Source of the DNA: Euclidia mi
Lineage: Eukaryota; Arthropoda; Insecta; Lepidoptera; Erebidae
Length of the DNA stretch: 64,000 nucleotides
Direction of reading: 5' to 3'
Assembly (NCBI GenBank): GCA_944739405.2
Contig: OX123190.2
Span: 57,121,805-57,185,804 of the forward strand
Shown: positions 31,380 to 43,163 of the stretch, piece after piece
How positions within the stretch are numbered: the stretch's first letter is position 1
Layout of the letters: each line of letters begins with the position of its first letter
Position numbers and translations under genes: made by a program
Notes under the pieces: model-generated
Told to the model about the DNA's origin: nothing
Seen by the model: the letters and a program-made list of their open reading frames with translations, nothing else
The model's database searches: none

Positions 31380-34300
31380 TCTACTGGAAATAAGTCGATG
31401 TATGGGACTTCTGTCACACGTTCCGCTTTCGTTCCCGTTTTGTTTTCATACGTTTTGTTTGTTCTTCATGTTATATTTGTTATATATTTTGGTATGAATT
31501 TTATTATTTTTGAATATTTTAAATAAGTTACAAAATGTTCTGACTGAACGATGACTGGTGATGAATTAGCGGAACAGAACTGAAAAACTATCTAGCTGAA
31601 AAAGTTATCAGAACTATCTTATCGTGATCTCTAAATTGGTGATAAAAATGAAATAGCACTTTATTTAAAAAAAACGTAAATATTTGTGATTGCGATATTA
31701 AATTAGAATTATATTAGCAATATCCTAAGTGAAAATTAGTAACTGATCACAAATCGATTATTAGAACATATTGTAGTATGTTAAATCTCATTCAAGTAAA
31801 AAAGAAAACTTATGGCAGGGACTGAAAAGAAAACAAAACACTTTATAATTTAAAAAGAAAAATTTTACTTTGCCATGACTATAAATTACTTCAGAGCTTA
31901 TGTACGGGGACAGAAATCTACTAGAGAACGTAAAAAAAGAGTCCAAAGAAAAGTACTTAAGCCAATAAAACTCAACATAAATGAAATCGTAACCAAGAGA
32001 TCGCGTGTTGACTTAATAGTAATTATATTTTCTGCTTACACAATTTCATCGTGCACGAAGTTAATAATTTATTTTAACACTTTATGTGGCAGACACGCTA
32101 AGCTTCTAAAAGACTAGCTTAGTTTGAAACAAGTCGACAAGTTCTACTAAGTTCCAAGTCGCCGATTGTTTACGCACGCTTGGTAACGAAACCAACTGTA
32201 AATGTATCGATTTAAACTGAACATTTCTGGGCAAATGGAAGCTAACATTCAGCAAGATATATTTTAAGTAACCGTTTTATTTCACTTTTCTCTCATTGTT
32301 GCACAGACCATGATATCATTGTAAGAGTTCATCTGTTCCAACGGGTAAGACTCAAGATTAGAACGTTACATTTTCAGCATTAATGTCTATGAGGGAGCTT
32401 CATTTCTGCTGATATGCACCTAAAATGCAATGACATGCCTTTTCGCAAACAATATTTAACGAGAACAAAATTTACACAGCAGGCTATGATTTGCCTCCGA
32501 ACACCACTGATCTGATCAAAACCTGTAAATAACTTAAATAAAGAAACTGTTTTCTTGTTTCCGATGGGACCAAAAGTGAAAATGTGTATATAAAATTAAG
32601 ACAACCGAATACAATGACGTAATGGTAAATTCCATAATTATGTGACCGAAATTCCATAAGTATGTGTTGCTTATGTTACAAATAAAACTTACTAATGTGT
32701 TTATAATAGTTTTAATAGTTCCTTAATTGATAAAAGTTCATTCTTGTTAATAGAAAATACAAATATTGGCTACTAAGTAGTTTATACAATAAGTATTGTT
32801 TAGTATACTTATACTAAATTACTAGCTATTGATGTATGCTTGGTTTTACATGCTCAATTGTTCATGAAGCAAAGGAAATAAATGTGTACCTATGAAATAC
32901 GGAACAATTTTTTTTTTTATGGGTCTTGACACAAGTTAACACCAGATGTATCAAAAATTTTAAAAATCTTTAATTTATTTTAACATTCACTAACACGTTA
33001 CGAGGTGTTGAAGTGTGAAGCAAAGTTATTATCATTTGTTTATTGTAGAAAATCTCACCTAATTCATAGTCATATTTTACAATCCATTCATGAATTCATT
33101 GATAATATTCCATCCTGCTCATTCGCATTCTCTCTATCACACTTATGATGTAGGTAACCTTAGACAATAAAATGAAACAAAAGAATTAGTGATGGAGTTA
33201 CTTACTTAATTAATTTTCTAAATTCTAAGCTCTCCTTCATACTTCATCCGGGATTAGGACCGGCAAGATTTTCCTTTTTACAAGTAATTAAATACGTGGG
33301 TATGTAATTAGAAAGCAAACAAATATCCAAATAAAAGAAGGTATTCTGTACTAAAAGAAAAGAGTAATTTTGGCGTATTTATGAAGTTAGAATCATCTGC
33401 TATTTACAAATATTATTTCGTCATCATCATGTCAGCCTAGAGACGTCCACTGCTGGACATAGGCCTCCCCCAAGGTCCTCAACACAGACCGATTTTGAGG
33501 GCGGCTCAAATTATTATTTACGTAGGTAAGTAATTTATACTTACAAGTATTTCCATTGTCCTTCATAATGTCCACCACCATTGTCAATACACAGACGGGC
33601 ACGTTTTATTTAATTGTTTTTTAACGAGAGAAGTACGCTTCTGTCTTTTCACTTGTGATTTTCACGGTGATCAAAATTATTGCAATAAATAATTTTGGAA
33701 TTGGGTGTGTGGTATTGTAAAAGTCTCCATAATCGAACTAGACATTTGAAAATTGGTCTAAAATCGGACCCTAGAAAAACAAACCTTAATATCACATCAG
33801 TCAGCTTTTCTTTACATTAACAAGATATTTGTAATAAGTGACAACTAGTACTTTTATCTCAGATGTTTATAAATTAATTTCAAGATGATTGAGCGAGTCG
33901 TCTATTTTCATCCTAGCGTTTAACGTTAACCTTTCGATTTCGCGAAAATACCACCCACCCACACATAAGCCAACTTAATACGTTTTTATAACAAAACTTC
34001 CAGCAATTAATTACCACAATTTACCGTCAACATAATATAAAAAGGCGAAACTCCTAAGCGAAACTTTTAAACATTCTATTTGAAAGGCTGCTTATTCGGG
34101 TGAAAACGCAGTAAAAACGTAATAGGATGAATTTTGTGGAGATGTTCAAAGCACTTCTAATCTCATAAAGGGGCAGCGTAAGCCCTTTTTGCTTGCATGA
34201 CTTACAATATATTAACATTATGGTTACGATATCCGGTTGCGCGCATTCTTGTTAACTTTGATATCGAGGTTCTATACGAACACGCTCACTTGGAAACGAT

Positions 34301-34854
34301 CACACTATGTACAAGTTAATGATGCGGCATAGAATAGCGGACGGATTTTGGTAATTAGACTTATTTGTGTCAGTTTTTGAAGATATTTTAAAGAAAATGA
34401 GAGAAGTAGCTTTTAAAAATCTTTTGCAACAATTACTTCTCTTACAATTCAAATACCTACAGTATCAACAGACAGACGTCTTCGTCTAGCTCGCAACCTC
34501 GCAAACACAAAACAAGGACGCACCTAATCCGTATGAATGGCCAAATGTAGTAATATAATCAGACTAAAACAAATACCTATAGCTGGATATTTCTTTTATA
34601 ATAACATAAATGAAAATGTCCTCATATGTTGTAATGTCCATTTTTTATTTATTATAAGATACCACACTTTGAACTGAACTTGCTTCATCGAGTTTGGTTT
34701 TTCTTTGTGTCCGTTGATAAAATGTTTGTGAAATCTGTGAATGTTTGTAAAGTTCCATATATGCCTATAACACAATGACAATTCCAACACTAAAAATATT
34801 CCTAGTGTGGGTGTTGTCCAAATAGTATACATAAATTTTTATATCCAATTATAA
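31380..34854. other. AT-rich DNA, SINE fragment at 33425-33510
   Basis: No gene recognised. 33425-33510 (CATCATCATGTCAGCC, CCACTGCTGGACATAGGC) is a fragment of a lepidopteran SINE related to the S4 copies at 45004 and 60303. The 80-codon frame at 31875-32117 is Lys/Arg-rich and without recognisable similarity; I treat it as chance. Confidence 0.45.
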
Positions 34855-34862
34855 TTATGTTT

Positions 34863-35665
34863 GGTTTGTTCCTCGTTCGGAACGAAGTTTCAGACCACAT
34901 TCCAAAAAAAATATAGTCCCACAGCAGTATAGAATTACTGATACGTCCCGAATTCGAAGTACTTTAAAAAAACAGACAACAAAAATATAAAGTTTTAGAT
35001 TGTTCAATAGTTTGGTCAATAATCAAGTAATCTGAATTATAACTGTAAAGTTCCAGGGTAGCATCAAGATGCAGACGTAAGTCGTCTATAAACGACCTGG
35101 TTATTTTTTTTAAGTCATTTAAGTAAATTTCCGTCAGCTTTATAATATATCAATTGTAGCTAAAATATAAAGTACACTTTTAGATTTTTCATTAATTGTG
35201 CAATAATCAAATAATTTGAATTGGAATTAAAAAGTACCTGGGTAGCATAAAGGTACAGAAGTTAGTCATCTGTAAACAAGCTGGTTAACGTTTTTAAAGT
35301 CATTATATAAACTTCTCTCAGCTTTCAAATATGTTCATTGTAGCTAGCTTATGTGTACTTCATAAGGAGTCTTCCACCCTTATTATAAGCACACCGCCAA
35401 ATAAAGAAAATGTTCTATTTAGATTAAATATTATTAGTACCATACCCTTATGGTTTTTTTGCTGAGAGTGCAAAAAAGCAAGTAAAACCTATACAAAAAA
35501 TATAATATGGGCTGGCTGTACAAAGAACATAAAATAGGACGAAGCGGGAACAAAATTTATTAAAATTATATTTTAGGACGAAGGAAGCATAATATTGTTG
35601 TGTTGTGCCGAACCAGGATTTTTTTATGTGGTCTGAAACTCAGTGTTCCGAACGAAGAACAAACC
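34863..35665. mobile_element. 803-bp terminal-inverted-repeat element, 8-bp target duplication
   Basis: TTATGTTT occurs at 34855-34862 and 35666-35673. The ends are inverted repeats of ~37 bp: left GGTTTGTTCCTCGTTCGGAA, right GGTTTGTTCTTCGTTCGGAA on the minus strand, both running to GTTTCAGACCACAT. Inside, ~180 bp are tandemly duplicated (34985-35165 and 35168-35345, about 70-75% identical, each ending TTGTAGCT). No coding capacity. An 8-bp duplication fits hAT or Merlin-like transposases. Confidence 0.9.
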
Positions 35666-35690
35666 TTATGTTTTTATTCAAACCTATATA

Positions 35691-35940
35691 CTATCAGTGC
35701 ACATATTTCTTTTTTTATAAAATACATCTCCCGCACTAGGAATGAATGAAATAAATCCTGTGTCGCGAGGGACTTTACAAACATATAACCAACGGACACA
35801 ATGAACACCCAGACTCGAAACAAAAATAATTTATGTATCACAGAAAGTGTTGTCTCGTGTGGGAATCGAACCCACAACACTCGGCGCAGAGTCAAGCGGC
35901 GAGGCGGCCGCTTAAACCACTACGCCAACCGTGCAGTCGT
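35691..35940 (-). mobile_element. tRNA-derived SINE, family S3
   Basis: The minus strand starts GACTGCACGGTTGGCGTAGTGG with a perfect A box (TGGCGTAGTGG). It then has a T-arm with 5-bp stem and B box (TGTGGGTTCGATTCCCACA), and a body with GTTTCGAGTCTGGGTGTTC and TGTCCGTTGG. The acceptor stem is not paired, so it is not a real tRNA gene. Sister copy at 38787. Confidence 0.85.
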
Positions 35941-36254
35941 ATATACAACTTAGGTATATTTCTAAGAAGAACTTGAACATTACGATTCTACAACCTTAAT
36001 CGCTAGTAATCTTAAAAAGTCACGTCTTACTATATTAGGCTCATTGTTCGAACGTTATTTTCATTTGAATGCAATCGTAGCTCTGCTGTTCAGAATTCCT
36101 AAGAGCTTAGTAAGTATCTATGCGGTGATAAAAGCTGAAATATTTTTTAGCAGCAGAGGTATCATTTAATGTCTCATAATAACGTACCTACACAACGCGC
36201 GAAATTTTAAAATCGTTTATTGTTGTACTATTATAATATCAACTCGTTTTCGTT

Positions 36255-36488
36255 TCTCTGAGCATGGCCCCCTTGCTGATATAAGAAGGATTGGGTTACA
36301 ATCCACCACGTTATCCAATTGTAGAACTTAACACGATTTTTGGGAACAATGACATGGAGAACTCACGGTCATGCAGGTCGCCACAACCGTTTGTTAAAAA
36401 GAAAGAAAGAAGCAAGCCTTAGCAAGGGTTTGGACCGAGACTCTGCGTAGAAGTCTGTTGGACACATCTCTAAGCTATCGCTGCCTTT
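36255..36488 (-). mobile_element. Decayed S1 SINE
   Basis: Plus strand retains GACATGGAGAACTCACGGTC, CATGCAGGT and at the end ACTCTGCGTAGAAGTCTGTT ... GCTATCGCTGCC, parallel to 699-993 with several deletions. Confidence 0.6.
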
Positions 36489-36489
36489 A

Positions 36490-37705
36490 ATTATTGCATT
36501 ACCGAGGCCATCGGTAAGATCAAAGACGATTTGGCAGCAATATTAACCTGGTCGGACAACTTTGGTCTAACTGTCAATCCTAGGAAGACTCAGGCGATTG
36601 TTGTTGGTAGTCAGTGGCTTTTAAATAGACTTGACTTCTCGTCTCTGCCCGATATAAAATTTAATGGGACCACCATCAGTCTGTATCCAACAGTCAAAAA
36701 CCTCGGGCTACACTTAGATAACGCGCTGAATTGGCAAGCTCAGATAACTCAGGTAAGCCAGAAGGTCACTGGTTCTCTACGCGCTCTCTACCGCCTAAGG
36801 AATTTTCTATTATCCGAGACCAAGACAATGTTAGTGCAAACTTTAATTTTCCCTCTGATCGACTATGGCGATGTATGTTACTTTGACCTGAATGCAGATC
36901 TCCTTAATAAACTTGACCGTCTTCTAAATAACTGCATTCGATTCATTTTCAATCTTCGCAAGTATGACGACCATGTGTCTACTTATCGCTCCCAATTAAA
37001 GTGGCTTCCTATCCGTCATCGCCGTAGATTGCGAGCTCTCACTACCCTTTATACTATTCTTACGTCCCCCACTTCTCCGCAGTATTTGACCTCCTATTTT
37101 CAACTTTTATGTACTAACCATGAAAGAAACCTCCGTTCTGCTAACAACCTTCTTCTCACAGTCCCTTCTCACAACTCCAATTTTCTTCACTCTTCTTTCA
37201 CTGTCCAATCTATCCTTCTCTGGAATGCCCTCCCTCTTGAAATCAGGATGGCCAAGACTAAGTATACATTCAAGTCTAAGGTGAAGGAACTTTTATTGGC
37301 TGAGTCGGCATTTTTACAATAAATCACATAAATTTCAATTTAATTTAATATAAATATACCCATGTATTTATTTATCTATATACACACACACATATATATA
37401 TTTAATTATATATTATTATGTAATATATTTATATATATTTGTATGTAGGTTTATAATTTGCATATATTTATGTAATATTTGTTATGTACGTACTTAAAAT
37501 ACGTTTATTTATTTGTATGTACCTAGAAATCGACGTTATTTTCTTAGTTTAATTTAATTCTCTTTGTCTTATATTACACCTACTACTTTTCTCTCTGCAC
37601 CACTTTAAGGTAGACTGGGAGAGAATGCCTATGGCATTAAGTCCGCCTGTATACTTTGTGTATATGAAGTTTTAAATAAATAAATAAATAAATAAATTAT
37701 TGTTG
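36490..37705 (+). mobile_element. 5'-truncated sister of the 2836-7440 LINE
   Basis: It begins inside the reverse transcriptase just after motif C and runs through the C-terminus, 3' UTR and tail (TAAATAAATAAATAAATAAA). The 3' terminal block CTGCACCACT ... AAGTCCGCCT is shared with 7340-7410. It was inserted beside the decayed S1 SINE. Confidence 0.9.
36531..37322 (+). pseudogene. LINE ORF2 C-terminal fragment, open
   Basis: 263 codons without a stop, colinear with residues of the first copy from LSWCRKFGLTVNPSKTQA onward (here LTWSDNFGLTVNPRKTQA). It contains NLGLHLDNALNWQ, LLWNALPLEIR and ends AESAFLQ. It lacks the endonuclease and all catalytic motifs. It keeps an Asp codon (KYDDHVS) that the full-length copy has lost (KYDHVS). 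Truncated at the 5' end as expected from incomplete target-primed reverse transcription, so it was never functional. Confidence 0.9.
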
Positions 37706-37709
37706 CTTT

Positions 37710-38785
37710 TTCAAGATTTAGTCCTAAAAGTGCACTAGTCATTCAGAAACGTAGATATCACTAATATAGTAGTTATAACTTTATTTGTCTAGTCTGTATT
37801 CAAATATTTCTAAGTAAATAAATGCAACGAATATGCGAAGGTGAAAGTTATCGAGGCCCAAGTTTTTATTTACTGCCTAAGGATACAGGACAATTTTATT
37901 TGCAATGAACTTTGCTAGAATTCAATTTTTTGCTAAACACCGTCTCGCAGTTATGCGTAATATGTATTCGTGCCTAGGCGATTTATTGAATTATGGTTTG
38001 AGGATTGATTGAATTGGAAAATAGGTAAGTACGTATGGTAAAAAATGTACAGACATGAGACAGCGTAGTATTTATTATTAATTTGTTATGTAATTTGTAA
38101 ATAAAAAGGTTTCTTAAAGTGAATTTGTGTGTTGCGATTAGTTTTTAAATATCTCTGTTAATTATGTAATCAATTCCAGCAATGAATTTTGTACTCACCC
38201 AATTACATTCCTTGTAATAAATTCCCGAAATAAATTTTGTACACACTTTATTACCTTCTGCGTACAAACTTGCACCGATATAATCATACCATTCACACAT
38301 CATGTAAACAGAGAATACAAGCACTGCAGGACACAAAATGACCACCAAGCCACATCGATCCAGACATTCTCAATTAATAAAACAATCGACGAGGGGCGCA
38401 GTTAACAAGTGAGACTTTTAATTTTCTTCTTGCATTCATCCGATGAGATGGATTTTCAAACGTCTGCTCATCATATTGATTGATATAATTCCCCGGCTTT
38501 CTATTGTTTGGAGCGAATTATTTGCCTTTTCAATTATAATTTTCTATCTCTGTGCTGAAAGTTTGAACTGATACAATAAAACGAATCAAAGCTATATCAT
38601 CGACTTGTTGCATTTATTTGTTCGGATTGCGTGAGTGAGATTGAATTATTTGACTACAAAATACGTAATGAATATGTTAATATTTGTATGTGTACAGTTT
38701 CTTTTTGTTGTGAAATACATAATTATGTTTGGTACCGATTGTACAATATCTTTTCAAAATTAAAAAAAATAGTCAGACTGACTGC
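37710..38785. other. AT-rich spacer
   Basis: No recognised gene or element. Two near-repeats (TTTTGTACTCACCCAATTAC and TTTTGTACACACTTTATTAC at about 38190-38255) form a small tandem pair. Confidence 0.4.
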
Positions 38786-38786
38786 T

Positions 38787-38975
38787 TGACTGGCGTGGTG
38801 GGACAGTGGTTTTAGCGCCTGTGAGTGTGATGGGTTCGATTCCTTCACCAGACAACACTTTCTGTGAGCCATTGTTTCGAGTCTGGGTGTTCATTATGTC
38901 CGTTGGTTGTATTTTTGTAAACTCCTCCGCGACACAGGAATTAATCCTGGAGTGGGAGTGGTCTTCATAAAAAAA
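38787..38975 (+). mobile_element. tRNA-derived SINE, family S3, second copy
   Basis: Head TGACTGGCGTGGTGGGACAG, B box GGTTCGATTCC, body GTTTCGAGTCTGGGTGTTCA and TGTCCGTTGGTTGTAT, as in 35691-35940 but on the plus strand. A-box decayed. Ends in AAAAAAACTC. Confidence 0.85.
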
Positions 38976-38979
38976 CTCT

Positions 38980-39778
38980 CTTTCTAATCCATACGCTATG
39001 TTAGTCTATAAACTTACAATTGATGTCTTTATTTTTCTCCTTATCCACCACTTAGTTAATTTCAAACGCTTAGTTTGGAGCCTGGTGAGACTACCGAAAC
39101 AGGTGTACCCAGTGGTGGGTCACGCCAATCGCCGTAGTAAAGTATAACATGCTCGACCTCTCTGGTACGAAACTTTGTAGATTTTGTTTACAAAAACTGT
39201 TGAATGCCACTGCTAAACGATGTTTTTTTTATGTCAAAAAACGGTGACTACTTTTGAGCCATTGTGGCCATCTCAACGATCTCAACACAAAAAAATATTT
39301 CATGGCAATTCTCTTCTGACCTTCAAAGCTCATTGAAGTCGACCTGCCTTTTGTTTGGCGAAGAATCTTATGCTTCGTTGTTTACCTCTTACGATTTTTA
39401 AATTCCTATTCTTACAGACTAACCTGTCTGTTTCATTGTCTGTGCGACACATAATACTTTTTCATTAAATCTATCATGCAAAATCCTAGTATTAATCTAT
39501 CTGCAATCGAAAAATGACATCATAAAAGTCGGAGGTATCAAAGTTATAAATAGGTTTATAATCACAAACAAGTATTTATAGCCACACGTACTCGTAGTAC
39601 AAGTGCTCTAAAACGATCTTGTGTTCCTGCGTGCAATTATAAGTGCATTCTTTGCAATTGCTCCGCTAAAAGTTCTCGAATAGCACAATAGACGATGAAA
39701 CAATAACGAGGAAATCTTTCGCATATCAGTGTTTCGATATTACGTTTATATGATACGATTTTTTGCTAAGGATTGCTG
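38980..39778. other. Unassigned DNA left of the F1 module
   Basis: No gene recognised. If the F1A promoter is active, its minus-strand transcript would run into this region. Confidence 0.4.
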
Positions 39779-40007
39779 TGTAACGTTGCACGTCAGTCAA
39801 CACTATTTGGTTAAATGAAAATCAATATTTCGGTTACAAACGAAAATTTGTATATTTCTGTAAAAGAATCTTGTACAGATTCTTCGCGCCACTGTAACGT
39901 TGCACGTCGGTCAACACTATTTGGTTAAATAAAAAAACAATATTTCGGTTACAAACGAAAATTTGTATATTTCTGTAAAAGAATCTTGTACAGATTCTTC
40001 GCGCCAC
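39779..40007 (-). repeat. Two extra tandem copies of the F1 module's distal end
   Basis: Units start TGTAACGTTGCACGTC at 39779, 39893 and 40008 (114 and 115 bp apart); the third continues into the full F1A module. The extra units end ACAGATTCTTCGCGCCAC, a sequence not in the F1A body. Confidence 0.92.
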
Positions 40008-40585
40008 TGTAACGTTGCACGTCGGTCAACACTATTTGGTTAAATAAAAAATCAATATTTCGGTTACAAACAAAAATTTGTATATTTCTGTAAAAGAATC
40101 TATACAGCTTTTAGCAAGGAAATTCAATGGAAAATAGTGATTCTCAACAATTTGACTAGTTACAAAGATAGAACCAGTGTCGCGTGATTCGGTGTAGACC
40201 TTTGGGAATGCGTCTCCACCGTTGCTCAGGGAAGAAGAGAAGACTTAGCTTGGTTGCCGCACAGCCAGTGAAAAGGGCCGGTCACTCCGCGCCACGGTAT
40301 ATATAACCCGTTGGGGGGGCGGAGACGGCCGGCTGAGAGGTGCGACGACGATTGACGTCACACACTAGGCCAGAATTTTCCAAGAGAGAAAATTCTGTGG
40401 CTGGTAGGTGGCAACTGCATTCCGGAAACCTGAAACAGATGAGTAGTGGTGTCAGTAGGTTAAGTACAAGACAGCTTCTAACCCTGAAAGCAAAAACGAA
40501 GTATAACCCTCGACCATTCATACATCACCAAGCATTGAACGTTCCTATTACCTGACAATCATTACATTCAAAAAGCTTACACACA
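40008..40585 (-). promoter_or_regulatory. Promoter-like module F1, copy A (578 bp)
   Basis: Termini TGTAAC...ACACACA, so TG...CA as in an LTR. On the minus strand it holds, in order: TGACACCACT; an AGAATTTTC / GAAAATTCT inverted pair; TGACGTCA (40353-40360, perfect CRE/AP-1-type palindrome); a 46-nt GC-rich spacer; a TATA box TATATATAA (40298-40306); and 50 nt further the block TAAGTCTTCTCTTCTTCCC. Copy B at 47021-47598 has the same length and about 98% identity. No coding sequence follows. It could be an LTR of an unclassified element, or a duplicated first exon with its promoter. There is no clear polypurine tract or target duplication. Confidence 0.65.
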
Positions 40586-40869
40586 GTCATACATGTGAAC
40601 AAGCCAGCATTCATTCCCGATGCGAGTCGTGTTCTAAATAAATACAAGACACGCCAAGAGGTATTATACGTGAAGTTTGAGAAAATAGCTACCAAACCTA
40701 GGTTGTTAGGCACTACCTGACAACACTGGTTCGTTAAGTGCAAAGTAAAAGATATATATAAATATATATGTATATATCGAAAACTAATAATATTACGACC
40801 AGTTGGTAATATAACAAGTAAATTGCTCATATAACAAGTAAAGTAACAGTACCTAAACTGTTGCGTTTC
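40586..40869 (+). other. Possible coding remnant beside F1A
   Basis: The plus strand is open for ~50 codons with plausible protein composition (40550-40720, including NKYKTRQEVLYVKFEKI) ending in TGA. No family recognised. It may be internal sequence of the element carrying F1. Confidence 0.25.
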
Positions 40870-41065
40870 GTTCGGTGAGTGAGAGTGCCGGAGGCCCTAT
40901 CCCCTATTCCTTCTCCCTCATCCCACTCCTTATCCTATCCCTTTTCCCAACCCCAAGGGGCGGCAACGCACTTGTGACTCCTGTGGTGTTGCTTGTGTCC
41001 ATGGGCGGCGGTAATTGCTTACCATCAGGCGATCCGTCTGCTCGTTTGCCGCCGTATACTTTAAA
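40870..41065 (+). mobile_element. LINE 3' tail fragment
   Basis: Plus strand CTTTTCCCAACCCCAAGGGG, CGGCAACGCACTTGTGACTC and CTTACCATCAGGCGATCCGT followed by A10: a 3' UTR common in lepidopteran LINE copies. It lies between modules F1A and F2A. Confidence 0.65.
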
Positions 41066-41140
41066 AAAAAAAAACATTAATACGCTCGATGTGAATTGTA
41101 GAAGCAATAAAATGTTCATTATAATTAAGTATAAAAGATT

Positions 41141-41660
41141 GTGACGTCGTGCCCCTCCGTCTGGACTGTGACGTCGTGCCCCTCCGTCTGGACTGTGACG
41201 TCGAACGTAGGAGGGAGCACCTCTGCCCGCGCGCCCCGCACCCCATATATAAGCGTGCGACGCTGTTCAATCGGCCCTCTGCTCCAGCTTACGGCCATCA
41301 GTTAAGTCTTCTTCCTATCAAGACCCTGGCCTTTGGAACACCAGTGCACACCAACTAGCCATTGCTTTGCGAACGTGGCAGTAAATGTAAATGTAGAAGC
41401 ATACAGTAATAATGTTTTAAATTTGAGTATAAGTAATTATTTTATAAATTTATTATTTTGACGTTCATAAGCGTCACATTGTGACCCAAATGAATAAAGG
41501 ATTTTGAATTTGAATTTGAACTATAGTCGTCGGACCACGCCCTGAATTTACTCATGTTCTCAATTAGTAAAAGTCTTAGTTTTAAAGTAGCTGCATTGTA
41601 TCTACCTATATAGGCAATTATATCGTGAAGTGTACTATTCTAAAAGTGTTTTCATTTGTA
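41141..41660 (+). promoter_or_regulatory. Promoter-like module F2, copy A
   Basis: Plus strand: three GTGACGTCG sites (two within tandem GTGACGTCGTGCCCCTCCGT units), a GC-rich spacer, CATATATAAG (41244-41253), then 50 nt to TAAGTCTTCTTCC. The downstream leader matches F2B to TTTTCATTTGTA (41660), except for an inserted LINE tail at 41359-41520. The upstream palindrome seen in F2B is missing. The orientation is opposite to F1. Confidence 0.65.
41359..41520 (+). mobile_element. T1 LINE tail inserted in F2A
   Basis: Interrupts F2A between ACCAACTA and TCGTCGGACC, which are nearly adjacent in F2B; AACTA is present at both sides as a likely target duplication. Contains GACGTTCATAAGCGTCACA and ends AAGGATTTTGAATTTG. 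Confidence 0.8.
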
Positions 41661-42727
41661 GTTTATGCACAAAAGAACATTTTATTTCATCATAAGATTT
41701 TAAAACAAGCGCCAATAAATATAAACATTGTTTATTATAAGAAAGATTGTGGATGTAGTAACATGCACAAAAACAACAACACATTTTATTTTATCATTTT
41801 GTAATTAAAGTTTATGTTAAACCAACATTTTAAAACAACAAATAGGCATTTATATTGTGAAGGTATTTATGAGGGATAATGATAACTCATCGCACGAGTT
41901 TATGTAGGTATTTTACAACGAATGCCCGACATCTGGCAATTAGTGATTACGCGCAACGCGTTAGAATAATATAACACATAAAGAGTTGACCAACAGTGGG
42001 CAAAAGATACTGGGTTCTCCAGTAGTGACACGAAAAGAAAAAAAAGTATATATTTACACATATTATATTATTATATACACTAAGGTCAGACAGAATGACC
42101 ATCATACGCTAAAATTATTTAGTAAGCGTGGGTTAAAATCTTATATAAAACGACTTAACCCACTTTTTTTTTTAAACAGACATTTTTTTGTTTATTAAAT
42201 CACACAATTTATTGTTATTACCTGATAGACAACAACATAAGTAAGGTTACCTAGGAACTCTTTTAAACACCAAAAACCTTTAGTCGGAACTTGATAGTTT
42301 AAAATGAAATCCCAAGAACCGTTAGTAGAACTTGAACATTTTAAGAACGAGTCTTCACCACGTTAGTATTGTAGTGAAAACAGGTATAGAACAACAAAAA
42401 TATCAGGTAAAAACACTAAAAGACAACAAAAATCATCGATAAATCGACGCAACCACAGCGGTCATTCAACGATAGAACTCCAACGGGCGTTGTCGGTATA
42501 AACAACAGACTCCATAACGCTTTTAACCCGACAATGCCCATTCTTCACAGCAAGAAGAACAGAGAAATATACCATTCATCTCTTGTTTAGCAAGAGCAAA
42601 AGTACCATTAGAAAATGGCAAAACAGAGCACATACATCATCAGAATCAGGTAGCAAACAGCACTTATAACCTATACATTGTTTATTTTTCCAAACGAATG
42701 TTCTCTAATTTATGTTACCGTTTGTAG
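41661..42727. other. AT-rich spacer
   Basis: No gene recognised. The 70-codon frame at 41986-42198 is low complexity. Confidence 0.4.
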
Positions 42728-42739
42728 TAGTGCCTACTA

Positions 42740-43151
42740 CATACATACATACATACATATCGTCACGCCTTTTATCCCCGAAGGGGTAGGCAGAGGTGTA
42801 TTTCTACACCCACCTTTCGCCAGATATACTTTATACCCACGTAATAAGAGTTCCGTGTGGTTGACGGCATAGAATACAAGTGTCACCACCCCCTATCTTC
42901 CCGTGGGTGTCGTAAGAGGCGACTAAGGGATAACATGATGCAAATACCATCTTTGCGTAGAGACGGAAAACTCGACATCAAACCCTATACGACTGCCTCG
43001 TTGGTCTCGCGGCATAAATGTGCACGTGGGATCGGGAGGTCCCGGGTTCGATTCCTGGGTCGGGCAGTGTTATTGGGTTTTTCTGTCATGAAATTCTCAG
43101 TAGCAGCACGGAGTCTGGAAATGTGCCCGGTACGGCAAAAGGCTCGCCCCT
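42740..43151 (-). mobile_element. Composite SINE (M5-S2) with 5' inversion, 12-bp target duplication
   Basis: Flanked by TAGTGCCTACTA at 42728-42739 and 43152-43163. The left 111 bp are the element's 3' end in inverse orientation (ATACATACATAC tail, CCCCGAAGGGGTAGGC). From 42851 the M5 module and tRNA-like head run in plus orientation to GGCTCGCCCCTTA. The two parts join in the intact element at CCCCTTATTACGTGGG, so nothing is missing. This is the product expected of twin-primed reverse transcription. Confidence 0.92.
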
Positions 43152-43163
43152 TAGTGCCTACTA

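Noticed and set aside
35846..35935. tRNA gene on the minus strand
   Set aside because: A and B boxes and a T-arm are present but the acceptor stem does not pair and the sequence continues into a SINE body repeated at 38787.
40282..40521. 79-codon minus-strand frames at 40282-40521 and 47295-47534 with almost the same peptide
   Set aside because: The DNA is 98% identical as part of the F1 module, so conservation of the frame is not independent evidence for a protein; the frame also crosses the TATA box and TGACGTCA site.
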